A stretch of DNA of 64,000 nt. Source: Candidatus Melainabacteria bacterium (GTDB lineage: Bacteria > Cyanobacteriota > Vampirovibrionia > Obscuribacterales > Obscuribacteraceae). Positions 8,003 through 16,750 of this stretch are shown in pieces; within the stretch, counting starts at the first letter, position 1, and each line of letters opens with the position of its first letter. The position numbers and the translations under genes are program-made. Below the pieces are notes generated by a model, which had not been told where the DNA came from, ran no database searches, and saw only the letters and a list, made by a program, of their open reading frames with translations. Where the stretch lies: NCBI GenBank assembly GCA_013288645.1, contig JABDBL010000005.1, positions 51,420 through 115,419 of the forward strand, written 5' to 3'.

Positions 8003-9310
8003 ATGACTAGCTTGCCCGCTGGGAAGACAAAAGATGAGTATATGAGCGGTTTCGGCAATCATTTTGTTAGTGAAACTGAGCCTGGTGTTTTGCCTAAAGA
8101 TCAAAATAGTCCGCAGAAAGTCAAGCATGGTTTGTATGCTGAGCAGTTGAGCGGTACTTCCTTCATGACTGCCCGAGCCGAAAATAGGCATATTTGGCTT
8201 TACAAGATTCATCCTTCGATAGGGGATTATATATTTAGACCAAAAAGTCATGCCACTTTATTAGGGCGGCCCTTCGAAAAAACTGCTAGCCCTAATCAAC
8301 TTAGATGGTTGCCTTTAATAATGCCCTCATCAAAAACGGATTTTGTAGATGGGCTTTATACAATATGTGGCAATGGGAATGCTGATAGTGTGCGAGGTTC
8401 AGCATTACACATCTATAGAGCCAATACTTCCATGGTAGATACAATTTTTTCGGATAATGATGCCGAACTTGTGTTTGTACCAGAATTGGGTGCATTCAAG
8501 ATATTCACTGAAATAGGGGAAATAGAACTAAAACCAGGAGAAATTTGTCTAATTCCTTCTGGTATTAAATTTAAAATTGAGTTGATTGATAAGGAAATCC
8601 GCGGTTATTTATTAGAAAACTTTGGCCGCTATTTACGTTTGCCGGAGCTTGGTCCAATTGGTTCTAATGGACTCGCTTATCCAGAGCATTTTCTCTGTCC
8701 TCGAGCAAAGTATGAAAATTATCAGGGGCAAATAGAATTAATTGTCAAATTTCAAGATCAATTGTGGACAACTTTGCTTGATTACTCTCCTTTAGATATT
8801 GTTGCCTGGAAAGGTAATTATGTTCCTTATAAATATGATTTATCTTTATTTCAAGCAGTCAATACAGTCAACTTTGATCATGTGGATCCCTCCATTTTTA
8901 CAGTATTAACTTCACCGTCGGAAATTAGTGGTCTAACTAATGTCGATTTTGCTCTATTCCCGCCGCGTTGGTCTGTAGCCGAACACACTTTTAGGCCCCC
9001 TTATTTTCATCGTAATTGTATGAATGAATTGATGGGTCTTATTTTTGGCAAATATGAGTCCCGTCCAGAGGGGTTTTTACCAGGTGGACTGACTTTGCAT
9101 AATAGCTTTGCCCCCCATGGTGCTGATCTAAAAACCTATGAAAAGTATATTAATGAAGAACTTAAGCCAGAAAAATTAGAGCAAACATTAGCTTTTATGT
9201 TTGAAAGTTCGCTTGTCTATCAACCGACCAAGCAAGCCTTGAATAACGATTCTCTTGACCAAAAATATGTATCAGTTTGGCAAGGGTATAGGCCACAATT
9301 CAAAAAATAA
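8003..9310 (+). CDS. hmgA: Homogentisate 1,2-dioxygenase
   Basis: A non-haem iron dioxygenase that opens the ring of homogentisate to maleylacetoacetate in tyrosine/phenylalanine breakdown. The family N-terminus is intact (YMSGFGNHFVSETEPGVLP, GLYAEQLSGTSF, RAENRHIWLYKI). The metal ligands known from the human enzyme align: His and Glu in YFHRNCMNELMG and His in SFAPHGAD. The frame is also open from a GTG at 7979 overlapping the proC stop, but the ATG at 8003 has a GAGG 8 nt upstream and is preferred (435 aa). No other tyrosine-degradation gene is in the window, so the rest of the pathway must lie elsewhere. Confidence 0.95.
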   Translation: MTSLPAGKTKDEYMSGFGNHFVSETEPGVLPKDQNSPQKVKHGLYAEQLSGTSFMTARAENRHIWLYKIHPSIGDYIFRPKSHATLLGRPFEKTASPNQLRWLPLIMPSSKTDFVDGLYTICGNGNADSVRGSALHIYRANTSMVDTIFSDNDAELVFVPELGAFKIFTEIGEIELKPGEICLIPSGIKFKIELIDKEIRGYLLENFGRYLRLPELGPIGSNGLAYPEHFLCPRAKYENYQGQIELIVKFQDQLWTTLLDYSPLDIVAWKGNYVPYKYDLSLFQAVNTVNFDHVDPSIFTVLTSPSEISGLTNVDFALFPPRWSVAEHTFRPPYFHRNCMNELMGLIFGKYESRPEGFLPGGLTLHNSFAPHGADLKTYEKYINEELKPEKLEQTLAFMFESSLVYQPTKQALNNDSLDQKYVSVWQGYRPQFKK

Positions 9311-9416
9311 AAATAAAGAGATTAATCGTTTGTAGGTACAATGTTTGGGTAAGTCATTAAAAGATGGCTTAATAACTTTATGTCAGAGTTAGGAATTAGT
9401 TCTACTGTGGTCGGAA

Positions 9417-10871
9417 ATGCTTAGAAAACCTCCGGAAGAGCCTGTTGAACAGCAACAGCAAGGGAATAGGATAAAGCTTCCTGAAGAGTCAGGAATTCGT
9501 TCACTTGCCGGTTTTAAAGAATTATTGGCAATGGCTGAATCTTCTAAAGGCAGCCAAATTGAACTGTCTTGGAAGACAAAAGCACCTGGACAGCGTTTTG
9601 TGCTAGATATGCAATGGGATTCCAATCAGAAAGCACCCTTTTGGACACTTTATGACGAAAAAGATGGTAAGTCACAACGCTTATGGGAGGAACCGTTTAC
9701 CCTGGCAAACGTTGATATGTGTTATGACGTACTCGTCATGACTTGTGGTGGGGTGGACCCAACTACAAAAAATTTGGCTGAGATTTTGAAAGCGCAACCT
9801 GAAAAGCTAGATTGGGGTAAACCCTCGCCTAAGCCAACAGCTCCTCAAGCTGTCCAAGAGAGCGAAGGGGCTGCAAAGGCTTCCGGTGCTGCACAAGCGA
9901 ATGCTGTAGCTGAAATTGTGCAAGCAAATGTGGCAACAAATAATAGTTTCCCACCTAATATGAATCAAAATCCTGGTTTTCCTCCTGGTTATATGTTTCC
10001 GCCAGGTATGGGCATGCCGGGTAATCCAGGCATGCCTTTCCCCATGCCAGCCTATAATGCCCCCCCTAATACCTCCATGCCATCTAATGCACCAGCTCCT
10101 GTGTATCCATCAAATGTTAACCCTGCCAATCCAGGGTTTCCTCCCCAACCAGGAATCCCGACTAATGCTTGGCAATATGTCCCTGCCGGAGCCAATTATT
10201 ATGGTCAACCGAATGTGGCAAATCCAGCTATGCAAAATGCTTCCATGCAAAACATGCCTATGCAAAATATGGAGGTAACAAGCTTGCCTATTAACGGGGC
10301 TTTAGCCAGTCTACCTGTTGATAATGCCTTGTTTAATAAACAAAATGACATTTCATTGGTTGATTTACTAGTAAAAGCAGAATTGATCGCAGAGTCATCC
10401 ATGGCTGCTGCTTTAAAAATACAAGAATTAATACAAGCAGGAAAAATCAGTTGGGAAAAAGCAGCAGAAGTTTTGAAGCATCAGCATAACAAAGGCCAAA
10501 ATATACACAATTATATTAATACTTCTGTCCCTGCTGCTTCGGTTGTGAGTGAGAGCGCGCAAAGTGAAAACTCAGCTGTTTTTGACTTGCTCACACAAGC
10601 AGGACTAGTATCTAAAGAAGATATCCAGCTTGCAGAAGCTGTGATTAAAAAGCATGGTGGCGATATAATAGCAATTTTACAAGCAGCACAGAAATTGGAT
10701 GCACAAACTTTTGCAGCAGCTAAAATTTGTTGCGCTCTGCACGATGATGGCTTAATGAAATTAGAGCAGTCTGTAATTCTTCTTAATTACTGCAGTCGCA
10801 GTAGAGTTAGTTTTGATGAGGCACTGAGCGAACTTAAATGGCCTAACCCGCGAAAACAAACTGCTCAATAG
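9417..10871 (+). CDS. Pro/Met-linker repeat protein, paralogue of 5546-7033, function unknown
   Basis: A 484-aa soluble protein. The N-terminal domain (about 20-125) carries the same landmarks as its paralogue (FWTLYDEKDGKS, LWEEPFT). Residues 170-285 are a low-complexity linker rich in Pro, Met, Asn, Gln and Gly with PGMGMPGNPGMPFPMP-type runs. The C-terminal part holds helical units (LVDLLVKAELIAESSMAAAL, then KIQELIQAGKISWEKAA) and ends in the conserved tail VILLNYCSRSRVSFDEALSEL. Both family members flank proC-hmgA in opposite orientation, as expected from a local inverted duplication. Function is unassigned. Confidence 0.8.
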   Translation: MLRKPPEEPVEQQQQGNRIKLPEESGIRSLAGFKELLAMAESSKGSQIELSWKTKAPGQRFVLDMQWDSNQKAPFWTLYDEKDGKSQRLWEEPFTLANVDMCYDVLVMTCGGVDPTTKNLAEILKAQPEKLDWGKPSPKPTAPQAVQESEGAAKASGAAQANAVAEIVQANVATNNSFPPNMNQNPGFPPGYMFPPGMGMPGNPGMPFPMPAYNAPPNTSMPSNAPAPVYPSNVNPANPGFPPQPGIPTNAWQYVPAGANYYGQPNVANPAMQNASMQNMPMQNMEVTSLPINGALASLPVDNALFNKQNDISLVDLLVKAELIAESSMAAALKIQELIQAGKISWEKAAEVLKHQHNKGQNIHNYINTSVPAASVVSESAQSENSAVFDLLTQAGLVSKEDIQLAEAVIKKHGGDIIAILQAAQKLDAQTFAAAKICCALHDDGLMKLEQSVILLNYCSRSRVSFDEALSELKWPNPRKQTAQ

Positions 10872-10881
10872 AGCAGGAGTC

Positions 10882-11391
10882 CTATTCAGTATTCTCTTGT
10901 TGTTTTTTGACTTTTTCCTTATATTGATCCAACAATTTTTGCTGTGCTTGATATTGTTGAGCGGTTTGTAATTGTTTTTGGTATTTGCCGCCCAGCATAC
11001 AGGCTTTTGTATAGGCTTGTACTGCACCCTCAAAATCTTTGACATACATAAGGCCATTACCTAGACCAACTTGATATTCCGGGATGGTAGGTTTTAGTTT
11101 AGCAGCGAATTTAAATTGGGCTGTGGCTAGATCTGGTTTGTTATTGCGAGCAAGCACATTGCCAAAATCAAAGTGTGTGGCAGCATCATTTGGGATCAAT
11201 TTCAGTAGTTCTTGATATTCTTTTATAGCCTCAGGATCTTGTCCTTGAGCAACATAGATTTTGGCTAAGCAAGTGTGGCAGAGTGCCTTTTTAGCTAAGA
11301 CTTCCGGATCCACAGCTAATGCCTTATTTTCTAAAGACAAGCAAATTAGCATTAATACGAATAATTTGATTAATTTGTTTGAGAACACCAA
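10882..11391 (-). CDS. Exported TPR protein (169 aa)
   Basis: The signal peptide spans residues 1-26 (hydrophobic core LFVLMLICLSL, end ALA). At least three tetratricopeptide helical pairs follow (AKIYVAQGQDPEAIKEYQEL, FGNVLARNNKPDLATAQFKF, and a LGNGLMYVKDFEGAVQAYTK unit). The tail is Gln/Lys-rich and probably coiled. TPRs mediate protein-protein contacts; partners are unknown. The start is TTG at 11391 or GTG at 11388, with GGAGA a few bases upstream. It lies 24 nt after the stop of the TPR gene at 11416 on the same strand, so the two form an operon. The last bases converge closely on the gene at 9417. Confidence 0.8.
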   Translation of the reverse strand: MVFSNKLIKLFVLMLICLSLENKALAVDPEVLAKKALCHTCLAKIYVAQGQDPEAIKEYQELLKLIPNDAATHFDFGNVLARNNKPDLATAQFKFAAKLKPTIPEYQVGLGNGLMYVKDFEGAVQAYTKACMLGGKYQKQLQTAQQYQAQQKLLDQYKEKVKKQQENTE

Positions 11392-11415
11392 TGATTATCT
11401 CCGCTCTTATTACGA

Positions 11416-12414
11416 TTATCTATTAGCCGAATTTTCTAATAATGCATAAATCTCATTTAGATTTTCTTGTGTGGCAGGCTGTCTTCCATAAGAGCCTTCG
11501 TAAGTATCAAAAGCACCATCTCTCGGGACAGCATTGCGGATAAATAGAATCCAATTACTTCCTTTTTCTGGCATTTTATCTATGCTGAATTTCCAACCGG
11601 GAGGCATACCGGCGCTAGATTGTCTGTCGTAGAACTCATAACGTATAGGCAGGTCTTTATTTAAAGGTGGGCCTTTTAAAATTTTACTGATGTGATATCT
11701 AGCAATTGGCGGATTGAAAAATTGGATATCGGGATTGCGTTCATAATCAAGATATTCTGCTGTTAAGATGCACTCTGAATGGGAGGCATTTAGGAAGCTC
11801 AATTTAAAAGTGCCAGTATCTTTGGCCAAAAGAATGTCATGATGAGGTATTGGACCGGTGCTAGCTAGATTGCCTGAGTCTGAAGGGAGCATCTTATTGG
11901 GCACTAAACCAGCTGCACCACCAGTTCCGCTGGCCGGCTTATCCTCAACTGGTTCTGGCATCGGAGCCGGGACAACTAATGAGATTTTTGGTGCCGGTAT
12001 ATCCGCTTCTTTTAATGCCTGCTTTAGCACTGGGATGGCCCTGTCGTACTGATTTAAGTGAAACAAAGCCTCCCCGTATTGAGCTAATAAAGAACGCTTC
12101 TTGCTTTCATCGATTTCAAAGATTTTCTCTAAAGCAAAAACCACTTGGTCCCATTCGCCTGAGTGGACGCATACATCATAAAGCCCATAATAAAACTCGA
12201 GATTATCAGGGCTTAGTCCTATGGCTATGCGATATTCTTCTTTTGCTTTTTTATAGTCTCGAGCCGCGAAGGCCTTAGCTGCATTGTTTGCATGTCTGGT
12301 AATAGTTATTGAACCGGTAGAGCCGGTATTGTCGCCCACTGCTAAGGATGGCAAAGCAGTTGCTATAAATAGCAAAGATAAAAGCAAGTATTTAAATCGT
12401 CTATTTTTTATCAT
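11416..12414 (-). CDS. Exported TPR protein with C-terminal unknown domain
   Basis: A 332-aa protein with signal peptide at residues 1-26 (basic MIKNRRFK, core LLLSLLFIATAL, end SLA). Residues 38-140 hold three TPR units (AKEEYRIAIGLSPDNLEFYY and neighbours). A Pro/Gly/Ala-rich linker runs about 150-190. The C-terminal domain has beta-rich segments (ILTAEYLDYERNPDIQFFNP, GSNWILFIRNAVP), resembling small periplasmic domains of unknown function. It is the first gene of the two-gene TPR operon with 10882-11391. Confidence 0.8.
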   Translation of the reverse strand: MIKNRRFKYLLLSLLFIATALPSLAVGDNTGSTGSITITRHANNAAKAFAARDYKKAKEEYRIAIGLSPDNLEFYYGLYDVCVHSGEWDQVVFALEKIFEIDESKKRSLLAQYGEALFHLNQYDRAIPVLKQALKEADIPAPKISLVVPAPMPEPVEDKPASGTGGAAGLVPNKMLPSDSGNLASTGPIPHHDILLAKDTGTFKLSFLNASHSECILTAEYLDYERNPDIQFFNPPIARYHISKILKGPPLNKDLPIRYEFYDRQSSAGMPPGWKFSIDKMPEKGSNWILFIRNAVPRDGAFDTYEGSYGRQPATQENLNEIYALLENSANR

Positions 12415-12570
12415 TTTTGGGGCAGTTTAAGTTATCTATCGTGACTGGCATTTGGATGCCTAAAATCATTCTATAACGTCTTGCCACATAAAAACATTTG
12501 CGCTTCTATTTTACAACTGAAGATTAATGGATTTAGTGAGGGTAAGTTATATTCTTGAGATAGAAAGTAA

Positions 12571-12780
12571 TTAGGCAATATGTGGAATAGGCTTCCAGGT
12601 TGTGCTGCAAACTCTAGCTGAACATTCATGTGATTCGCCATAAGAACTGTTTTTGCATTCTGGAGGCTTGTTCTCTCCAGAATTGCTATTGGAATTATTA
12701 GTGCTGCAAGTATTCTTTTGCCCTTTGGCAGTGACTGATAAATTCGATCCTTTAGTTCTGTCCAACTGATTGGTATTCAT
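12571..12780 (-). CDS. Small Asn/Ser/Cys-rich peptide (69 aa), function unknown
   Basis: The ATG at 12780 has a strong Shine-Dalgarno (AGGAAG, 6 nt spacer) and a promoter-like pair upstream at 12821-12848, so expression is likely. There is no signal peptide or membrane segment. The N-terminal 24 residues are polar and basic. The rest is rich in Asn, Ser and Thr with four cysteines (CSTNN, ECKN, ECSA, VCST) and ends TWKPIPHIA. This leader-plus-Cys-core shape is compatible with a ribosomally made peptide precursor, but no modifying enzyme is adjacent, so that remains speculation. A disulfide-bonded or metal-binding small protein is equally possible. Confidence 0.55.
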   Translation of the reverse strand: MNTNQLDRTKGSNLSVTAKGQKNTCSTNNSNSNSGENKPPECKNSSYGESHECSARVCSTTWKPIPHIA

Positions 12781-12820
12781 TGCTGGCTTCCTTTCATCTC
12801 GTCAAAATTACTCGATGGAA

Positions 12821-12848
12821 TTTATAATCCTAAGAAAATTATTAACAA
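12821..12848 (-). promoter_or_regulatory. Sigma70-like promoter for the small Cys peptide gene
   Basis: Read on the minus strand: TTGTTA (12848-12843), a 16-nt spacer, TATAAA (12826-12821). Transcription would start near 12814, leaving a leader of about 34 nt with the AGGAAG ribosome site. A second perfect TATAAT lies further upstream. Confidence 0.5.
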
Positions 12849-12908
12849 GATTATAATGAGCTCTTAGGGTTAAGGAAAGTGGTAAATCTACGCAATTTAT
12901 CGATTTAA

Positions 12909-13454
12909 TCAAATTTTCTTAATTTCGACAGAAGCAATCATAGGATGGAAGCTTTTTGTTCCTAATTGTCTTCCAACAAGATAAAGTACGTCAAACTTGG
13001 AGGCTGTGCTTAGGTCATTTAATGACTTTACACAAGTTCCCTGTACTTCTATAGGAATTAATCCTTGAGCGGTGGCTTGGCTAGGAAAACCTGTTGACTC
13101 AATGCGGATTAAACAACGCTTGCGACTAACATCCATGGCTTTTATGTTTTGTTGGATTTGCTCTTTAGAATTGGCACAGATGCCTTGTTTTTTTAGTTGA
13201 GAAAGTACATTTGGAGCAATCTCTTTTTCGAGCGATTTTTGAAAATCAGGATAAGTAGCTGGATTTAATTCAAATAAATGGGTGGTGACACTTTTAGCAA
13301 AAGTCTCTAAATTAATGAGTTCTGGATCTTTGGGTTTGAGAATGATATTCGAGCAGCTAGTAAGGGCTAGTGAGGTCAAGGCAAGAGAAACCAATAAAGT
13401 TTTGCATTTAGGTGAAATGCCATTTTCAAATTGCCTGGAAAATATCGATAACAT
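12909..13454 (-). CDS. Lipoprotein of unknown function
   Basis: The ATG at 13454 is chosen because AGGAG lies 6 nt upstream; a GTG two codons earlier is also open. The N-terminal region has a hydrophobic stretch TLLVSLALTSLALTSC ending in a lipobox (LTSC) at about residue 34, so the protein should be lipidated and anchored in a membrane. The remaining 145 residues are soluble, alpha/beta-looking (ETFAKSVTTHLFELNPA, QGLIPIEVQGTCVKSL), with a loose resemblance to NTF2-like/VirB8-type folds that I cannot confirm. It is read in the same direction as the small gene at 12571. Confidence 0.75.
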   Translation of the reverse strand: MLSIFSRQFENGISPKCKTLLVSLALTSLALTSCSNIILKPKDPELINLETFAKSVTTHLFELNPATYPDFQKSLEKEIAPNVLSQLKKQGICANSKEQIQQNIKAMDVSRKRCLIRIESTGFPSQATAQGLIPIEVQGTCVKSLNDLSTASKFDVLYLVGRQLGTKSFHPMIASVEIKKI

Positions 13455-13606
13455 AATCACTCCTGTTTTAGATTAGCTAATAAGTTGTTGCACAATAGTT
13501 TTTGCATATTAAAACTAGTATTGGAATTATTAGCTAGTTGGCCCGTTCATAATACACATGAGCGCGAGAAAGGTGCAATAGACAGAAGCGTTTGGAACAT
13601 TTATTT

Positions 13607-15370
13607 TTATTGGGTGAAGCCAAGCAAGGCGAAATTATCCTTTTTTGTAATGACTTTATAACCAATAAGCTCGGCTTCAGACAAATATTTGCGGCTAGTA
13701 ATTAAATAGCACGAGCCTAAAGTTTTTGTTGTTTTGGACAGATCGTCTTTGTCATTTGACTGGATTACTCTTCGACCAAGATAGAACGGAATGCCCGGTT
13801 TTCTCAATCTATAGACAATAAGCGGATTTTTAGACATGCTGATGGATCTAGCATATTGCGGTATTTCTTCTTCCCAGAATTGACAGACTACAGATAAGAA
13901 TTGAGGAAGAAATACTGCTGTACTGATCACTATTGTGCTAAATAATATAGCCGAGCTTAACAGTAAATGTTTGTATGTTGCTAGTAATGTGCAAAATAGC
14001 GTGATAGCTGTCATTAGACAAGCATATTGAAAAATGAGGGCAATTAATTCAGGTGGGGCATCCCTTAAGAATTTAAGTGCGATAGGGGCAAGACAAGCAG
14101 CCCCTAAATAGACAAGCGACATGGTTAGGCAGTAAATGAGTATGCTTTTTCTTTGTTTGCTTTGTATGAATATGTCCCATTGATAGCTAATGATGATGGC
14201 TAAGGCTGGAAAAGCTGGCAAAGTGTAGGGTAATAATTTTGATACGCTAAGGCTGAAAAAGAAAATAATCACTATTGCTGAAATCAAAGCAAACAATAAT
14301 ACTTCGTTTGCACCTTTTAAATTCTGACAACTGTTCCCCCAGTTCACTAATGAAAAAATAGATTTGATCTTGGTTTTCCCGTTATCGCTATCGGAGTAAA
14401 TATTTTTTGTCACCCGAATTATAGATCCCGACCGTAATAGCGAAAAAACAGATTTGATCTTGCTTTGCCAGCTATCGCTATCGGAGTAAATATTTTTTAC
14501 TACTCTAATTATAGATTGCGGCAGTAATATAGACCAAGGAAAGAGTCCTCCAAAAACTACTGCTATGTGATAAAACCACGGACCTTTGTGAGAGTCAACC
14601 ACAGATGTAAAACGAGCAAAATTTTCCCGCATAATGAATTCATTGAAGTAAGCGCCGTTGGTGATAGTAATTTCAATTACAAACCAAGGTAAAGCAATTA
14701 GAGCCACAATGAGAGCTCCTATCGGTAGACTAAAAAATTTGATGGTATCTTTGGTTGCGCTGCATAGATAGAGAAAACTAGTTAAAATAACAATCGGCAG
14801 TAATAGCCCAACTGGACCTTTAGTCATTACTGCAAAAGCGGTAAGGATATAGCCTAAATACAGCCATAATTTGCGCTTCTGTTTCCAAGCATGAAAGAAA
14901 GAAAATAGACTGCCAGCCATAAACAATGACAAAGGCATATCGGTTATAGCCATGCGACCAACGCCCACAAATAATGGAGAAGTTAAAAGTATGCAAGCAG
15001 CAAAAATTGCCACACGGCTACCTAAATATTTATTGGCAAAAAGATAGGTGACAATAGTTAAAATAAAACCGCTGATTGCGCAGAAAATACGGGCGGCAAA
15101 TTCATTGATACCAAACATTTTGTACGCGGCAGCCATGGCCCAGATAACCAACGGAGGCTTAGTAAAGCGTACGACATAATTAAGCGTGGTCGTAATATAT
15201 TGTCCTGTTTCTAACATCTCCCTAGCCGGTTCTGCATACAAGCCCTCATCAGGATTGAATAGGGAGAAATTGCCTAGGCGAGCAAAAAAGATTATTGCTG
15301 CCATAATGCTTATTAGCATTACTGGCAATAATGGTGATTTTAAATCTAAAGCGGTGGGAGAGTTTTTCAA
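13607..15370 (-). CDS. GT39/ArnT-type integral membrane glycosyltransferase
   Basis: A 587-aa polytopic protein with about 12 membrane segments. The first periplasmic loop carries the GT-C signature (FNPDEGLYAEPAREML) with the catalytic-type acidic residues, followed by FTKPPLVIWAMA and GRMAITDMPLSLFMAGSLF. These are the hallmarks of the dolichyl-/undecaprenyl-phosphate-sugar transferase family (PMT/ArnT), which moves a sugar from a lipid carrier to lipid A, a protein or a glycan. The acceptor is unknown. The start is probably the TTG at 15370, since an in-frame TAG lies just upstream. A 30-residue tandem duplication lies in a loop near residues 286-345. Confidence 0.88.
   Translation of the reverse strand: MKNSPTALDLKSPLLPVMLISIMAAIIFFARLGNFSLFNPDEGLYAEPAREMLETGQYITTTLNYVVRFTKPPLVIWAMAAAYKMFGINEFAARIFCAISGFILTIVTYLFANKYLGSRVAIFAACILLTSPLFVGVGRMAITDMPLSLFMAGSLFSFFHAWKQKRKLWLYLGYILTAFAVMTKGPVGLLLPIVILTSFLYLCSATKDTIKFFSLPIGALIVALIALPWFVIEITITNGAYFNEFIMRENFARFTSVVDSHKGPWFYHIAVVFGGLFPWSILLPQSIIRVVKNIYSDSDSWQSKIKSVFSLLRSGSIIRVTKNIYSDSDNGKTKIKSIFSLVNWGNSCQNLKGANEVLLFALISAIVIIFFFSLSVSKLLPYTLPAFPALAIIISYQWDIFIQSKQRKSILIYCLTMSLVYLGAACLAPIALKFLRDAPPELIALIFQYACLMTAITLFCTLLATYKHLLLSSAILFSTIVISTAVFLPQFLSVVCQFWEEEIPQYARSISMSKNPLIVYRLRKPGIPFYLGRRVIQSNDKDDLSKTTKTLGSCYLITSRKYLSEAELIGYKVITKKDNFALLGFTQ
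14336..14515 (-). repeat. 90-bp in-frame tandem duplication inside the GT39 gene
   Basis: Two 90-nt units (14515-14426 and 14425-14336) encode two 30-residue copies. They begin SIIRVVKNIYSDSD and SIIRVTKNIYSDSD, with 21 of 30 residues identical by eye. GATTTGATCT recurs at 14361 and 14451, exactly 90 apart. The units lie in a soluble Lys/Ser/Asp-rich loop, so the duplication is unlikely to disturb the membrane core. Confidence 0.85.
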
Positions 15371-15532
15371 TTTATTTTTGAGCTACTTTGGTAATTTGAC
15401 AATCATTAACTAAAGCATCAAAACATCTCAAACTGTGTTGGTTGTGAATAAAAACATGGTAATGTGATTGTTGATGCATGTAATAGTCTGTTTGTCGTTT
15501 GAAACAAGACAGATGCAAGGAAATACGTAGTC

Positions 15533-16720
15533 ATGGAAACCGCTCAAAGAATCAAGAACATTCCCCCTTATGTTTTTGTCGAATTAGATAAGAAAATTCA
15601 AGCTGTCAGTGCTAAGGGAATGGATGTTATTAACCTTGGGCGCGGCGACCCTGACCAACCGACTCCCCCTCACATTGTAGAGGCGATGAGACAAGCAGTC
15701 CTAGATCCTGCTAATCATCACTATCCTCCTTATGGTGGTACTAAAGAATATAAGCAAGCGATGGCGGAATGGATGGATAAACGCTATCGAGTAAAAATAG
15801 ATCCAAGTTCAGAGGCGTTATCTTTAATTGGCGGTAAAGAAGGGCTACATCACACAATATTGGCTTTTGTTGATCCAGGTGATTATAGCTTAATTCCTGA
15901 CTTAGCCTATCCTGTATATAACACCTCAACAATACTGGCAGGAGCAACTCCTTACTTTCTTGCACTTAAGCCAGAAAATAATTTTTTGCCAGACTTGGAA
16001 TCTATACCGCAGGCGGTTCTAGATAAATCAAAACTGCTAATGTTGAATTATCCCCATAATCCAACAGCGGCAGTAGCTGATTTAGGCTTTTTCGAGAAGG
16101 TTGTTTATTTTGCCAAGAAACACAATTTGCTTTTTTGTCATGATCTAGCTTACCCAGATATGACTTTTGATGGATATAAAGCGCCATCGGCCTTGGAAAT
16201 TCCAGGAGCGAAAGAGGTTACTTTGGAATTGCATACATTGTCTAAAACTTTCAACATGACAGGTTGGCGTGTCGGCTTTGCTGTGGGCAATAGGGAAGCA
16301 ATTAAGACATTAGGTATGCTTAAGTCAAATGTGGATACCGATATATTTAAAGCTATACAAATAGCCGCTATTGCGGCCTTGAAAGGACCTTTGCATCATA
16401 TAGATACTTGCAATAAGTTATATGTTGAACGTCGAGATATTGTTATAAATGCTTTGAATGAATTAGGCTGGCAAATTAAATCTAGTAAGGGTACTTTCTA
16501 TCTGTGGATACCTATTCCCCGAAGTTTTAATTCTTGGGAATTTAGTTATTTCGTGTTAGAAAAAACGGGCGTAGTTTTGACACCAGGACCGGCCTATGGA
16601 CCAGGCGGTGAAGGTTTTGTCCGTTTATCTTTATGTCTGCCAAAAGAACGTATGCAAGAAGCTATGGATAGACTTAAGCAGCATTCCATTACTTTTGACC
16701 TTGCTAAAACGAAAGTCTAA
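15533..16720 (+). CDS. dapL: Aminotransferase class I/II, LL-diaminopimelate aminotransferase-like
   Basis: A 395-aa fold-type I PLP enzyme. The opening RIKNIPPYVFVELDKKI and LGRGDPDQPTPPHIVEAM match the DapL/aspartate aminotransferase group. NYPHNPTAA is the substrate/phosphate region, HDLAYPDMTFDGY holds the PLP-ring Asp and Tyr, and TLSKTFNMTGWRVGFAVGN holds the Schiff-base Lys. DapL converts tetrahydrodipicolinate directly to LL-diaminopimelate for lysine and peptidoglycan synthesis, a route known in cyanobacteria and relatives. The alternative is a general aromatic or alanine aminotransferase; the subfamily call is less certain than the fold. It is divergent from the GT39 gene. Confidence 0.8.
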   Translation: METAQRIKNIPPYVFVELDKKIQAVSAKGMDVINLGRGDPDQPTPPHIVEAMRQAVLDPANHHYPPYGGTKEYKQAMAEWMDKRYRVKIDPSSEALSLIGGKEGLHHTILAFVDPGDYSLIPDLAYPVYNTSTILAGATPYFLALKPENNFLPDLESIPQAVLDKSKLLMLNYPHNPTAAVADLGFFEKVVYFAKKHNLLFCHDLAYPDMTFDGYKAPSALEIPGAKEVTLELHTLSKTFNMTGWRVGFAVGNREAIKTLGMLKSNVDTDIFKAIQIAAIAALKGPLHHIDTCNKLYVERRDIVINALNELGWQIKSSKGTFYLWIPIPRSFNSWEFSYFVLEKTGVVLTPGPAYGPGGEGFVRLSLCLPKERMQEAMDRLKQHSITFDLAKTKV

Positions 16721-16737
16721 AATCATAATTATGATTT
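16720..16737. repeat. 18-bp perfect palindrome in front of the methylase gene
   Basis: AAATCATAATTATGATTT is identical to its reverse complement. It begins at the last base of the dapL-like stop codon and ends 13 nt before the methylase ATG. A T-run (TTTTT) lies downstream. It could be a weak terminator or an operator. Confidence 0.75.
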
Positions 16738-16750
16738 GAAGACTTTTTAA

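Noticed and set aside
7787..8251. A 154-codon minus-strand frame across the proC/hmgA junction
   Set aside because: Antisense to two firmly identified enzymes.
12571..12780. Confident call as a RiPP precursor
   Set aside because: No modification, protease or export gene adjoins it; kept only as a small Cys-rich protein.
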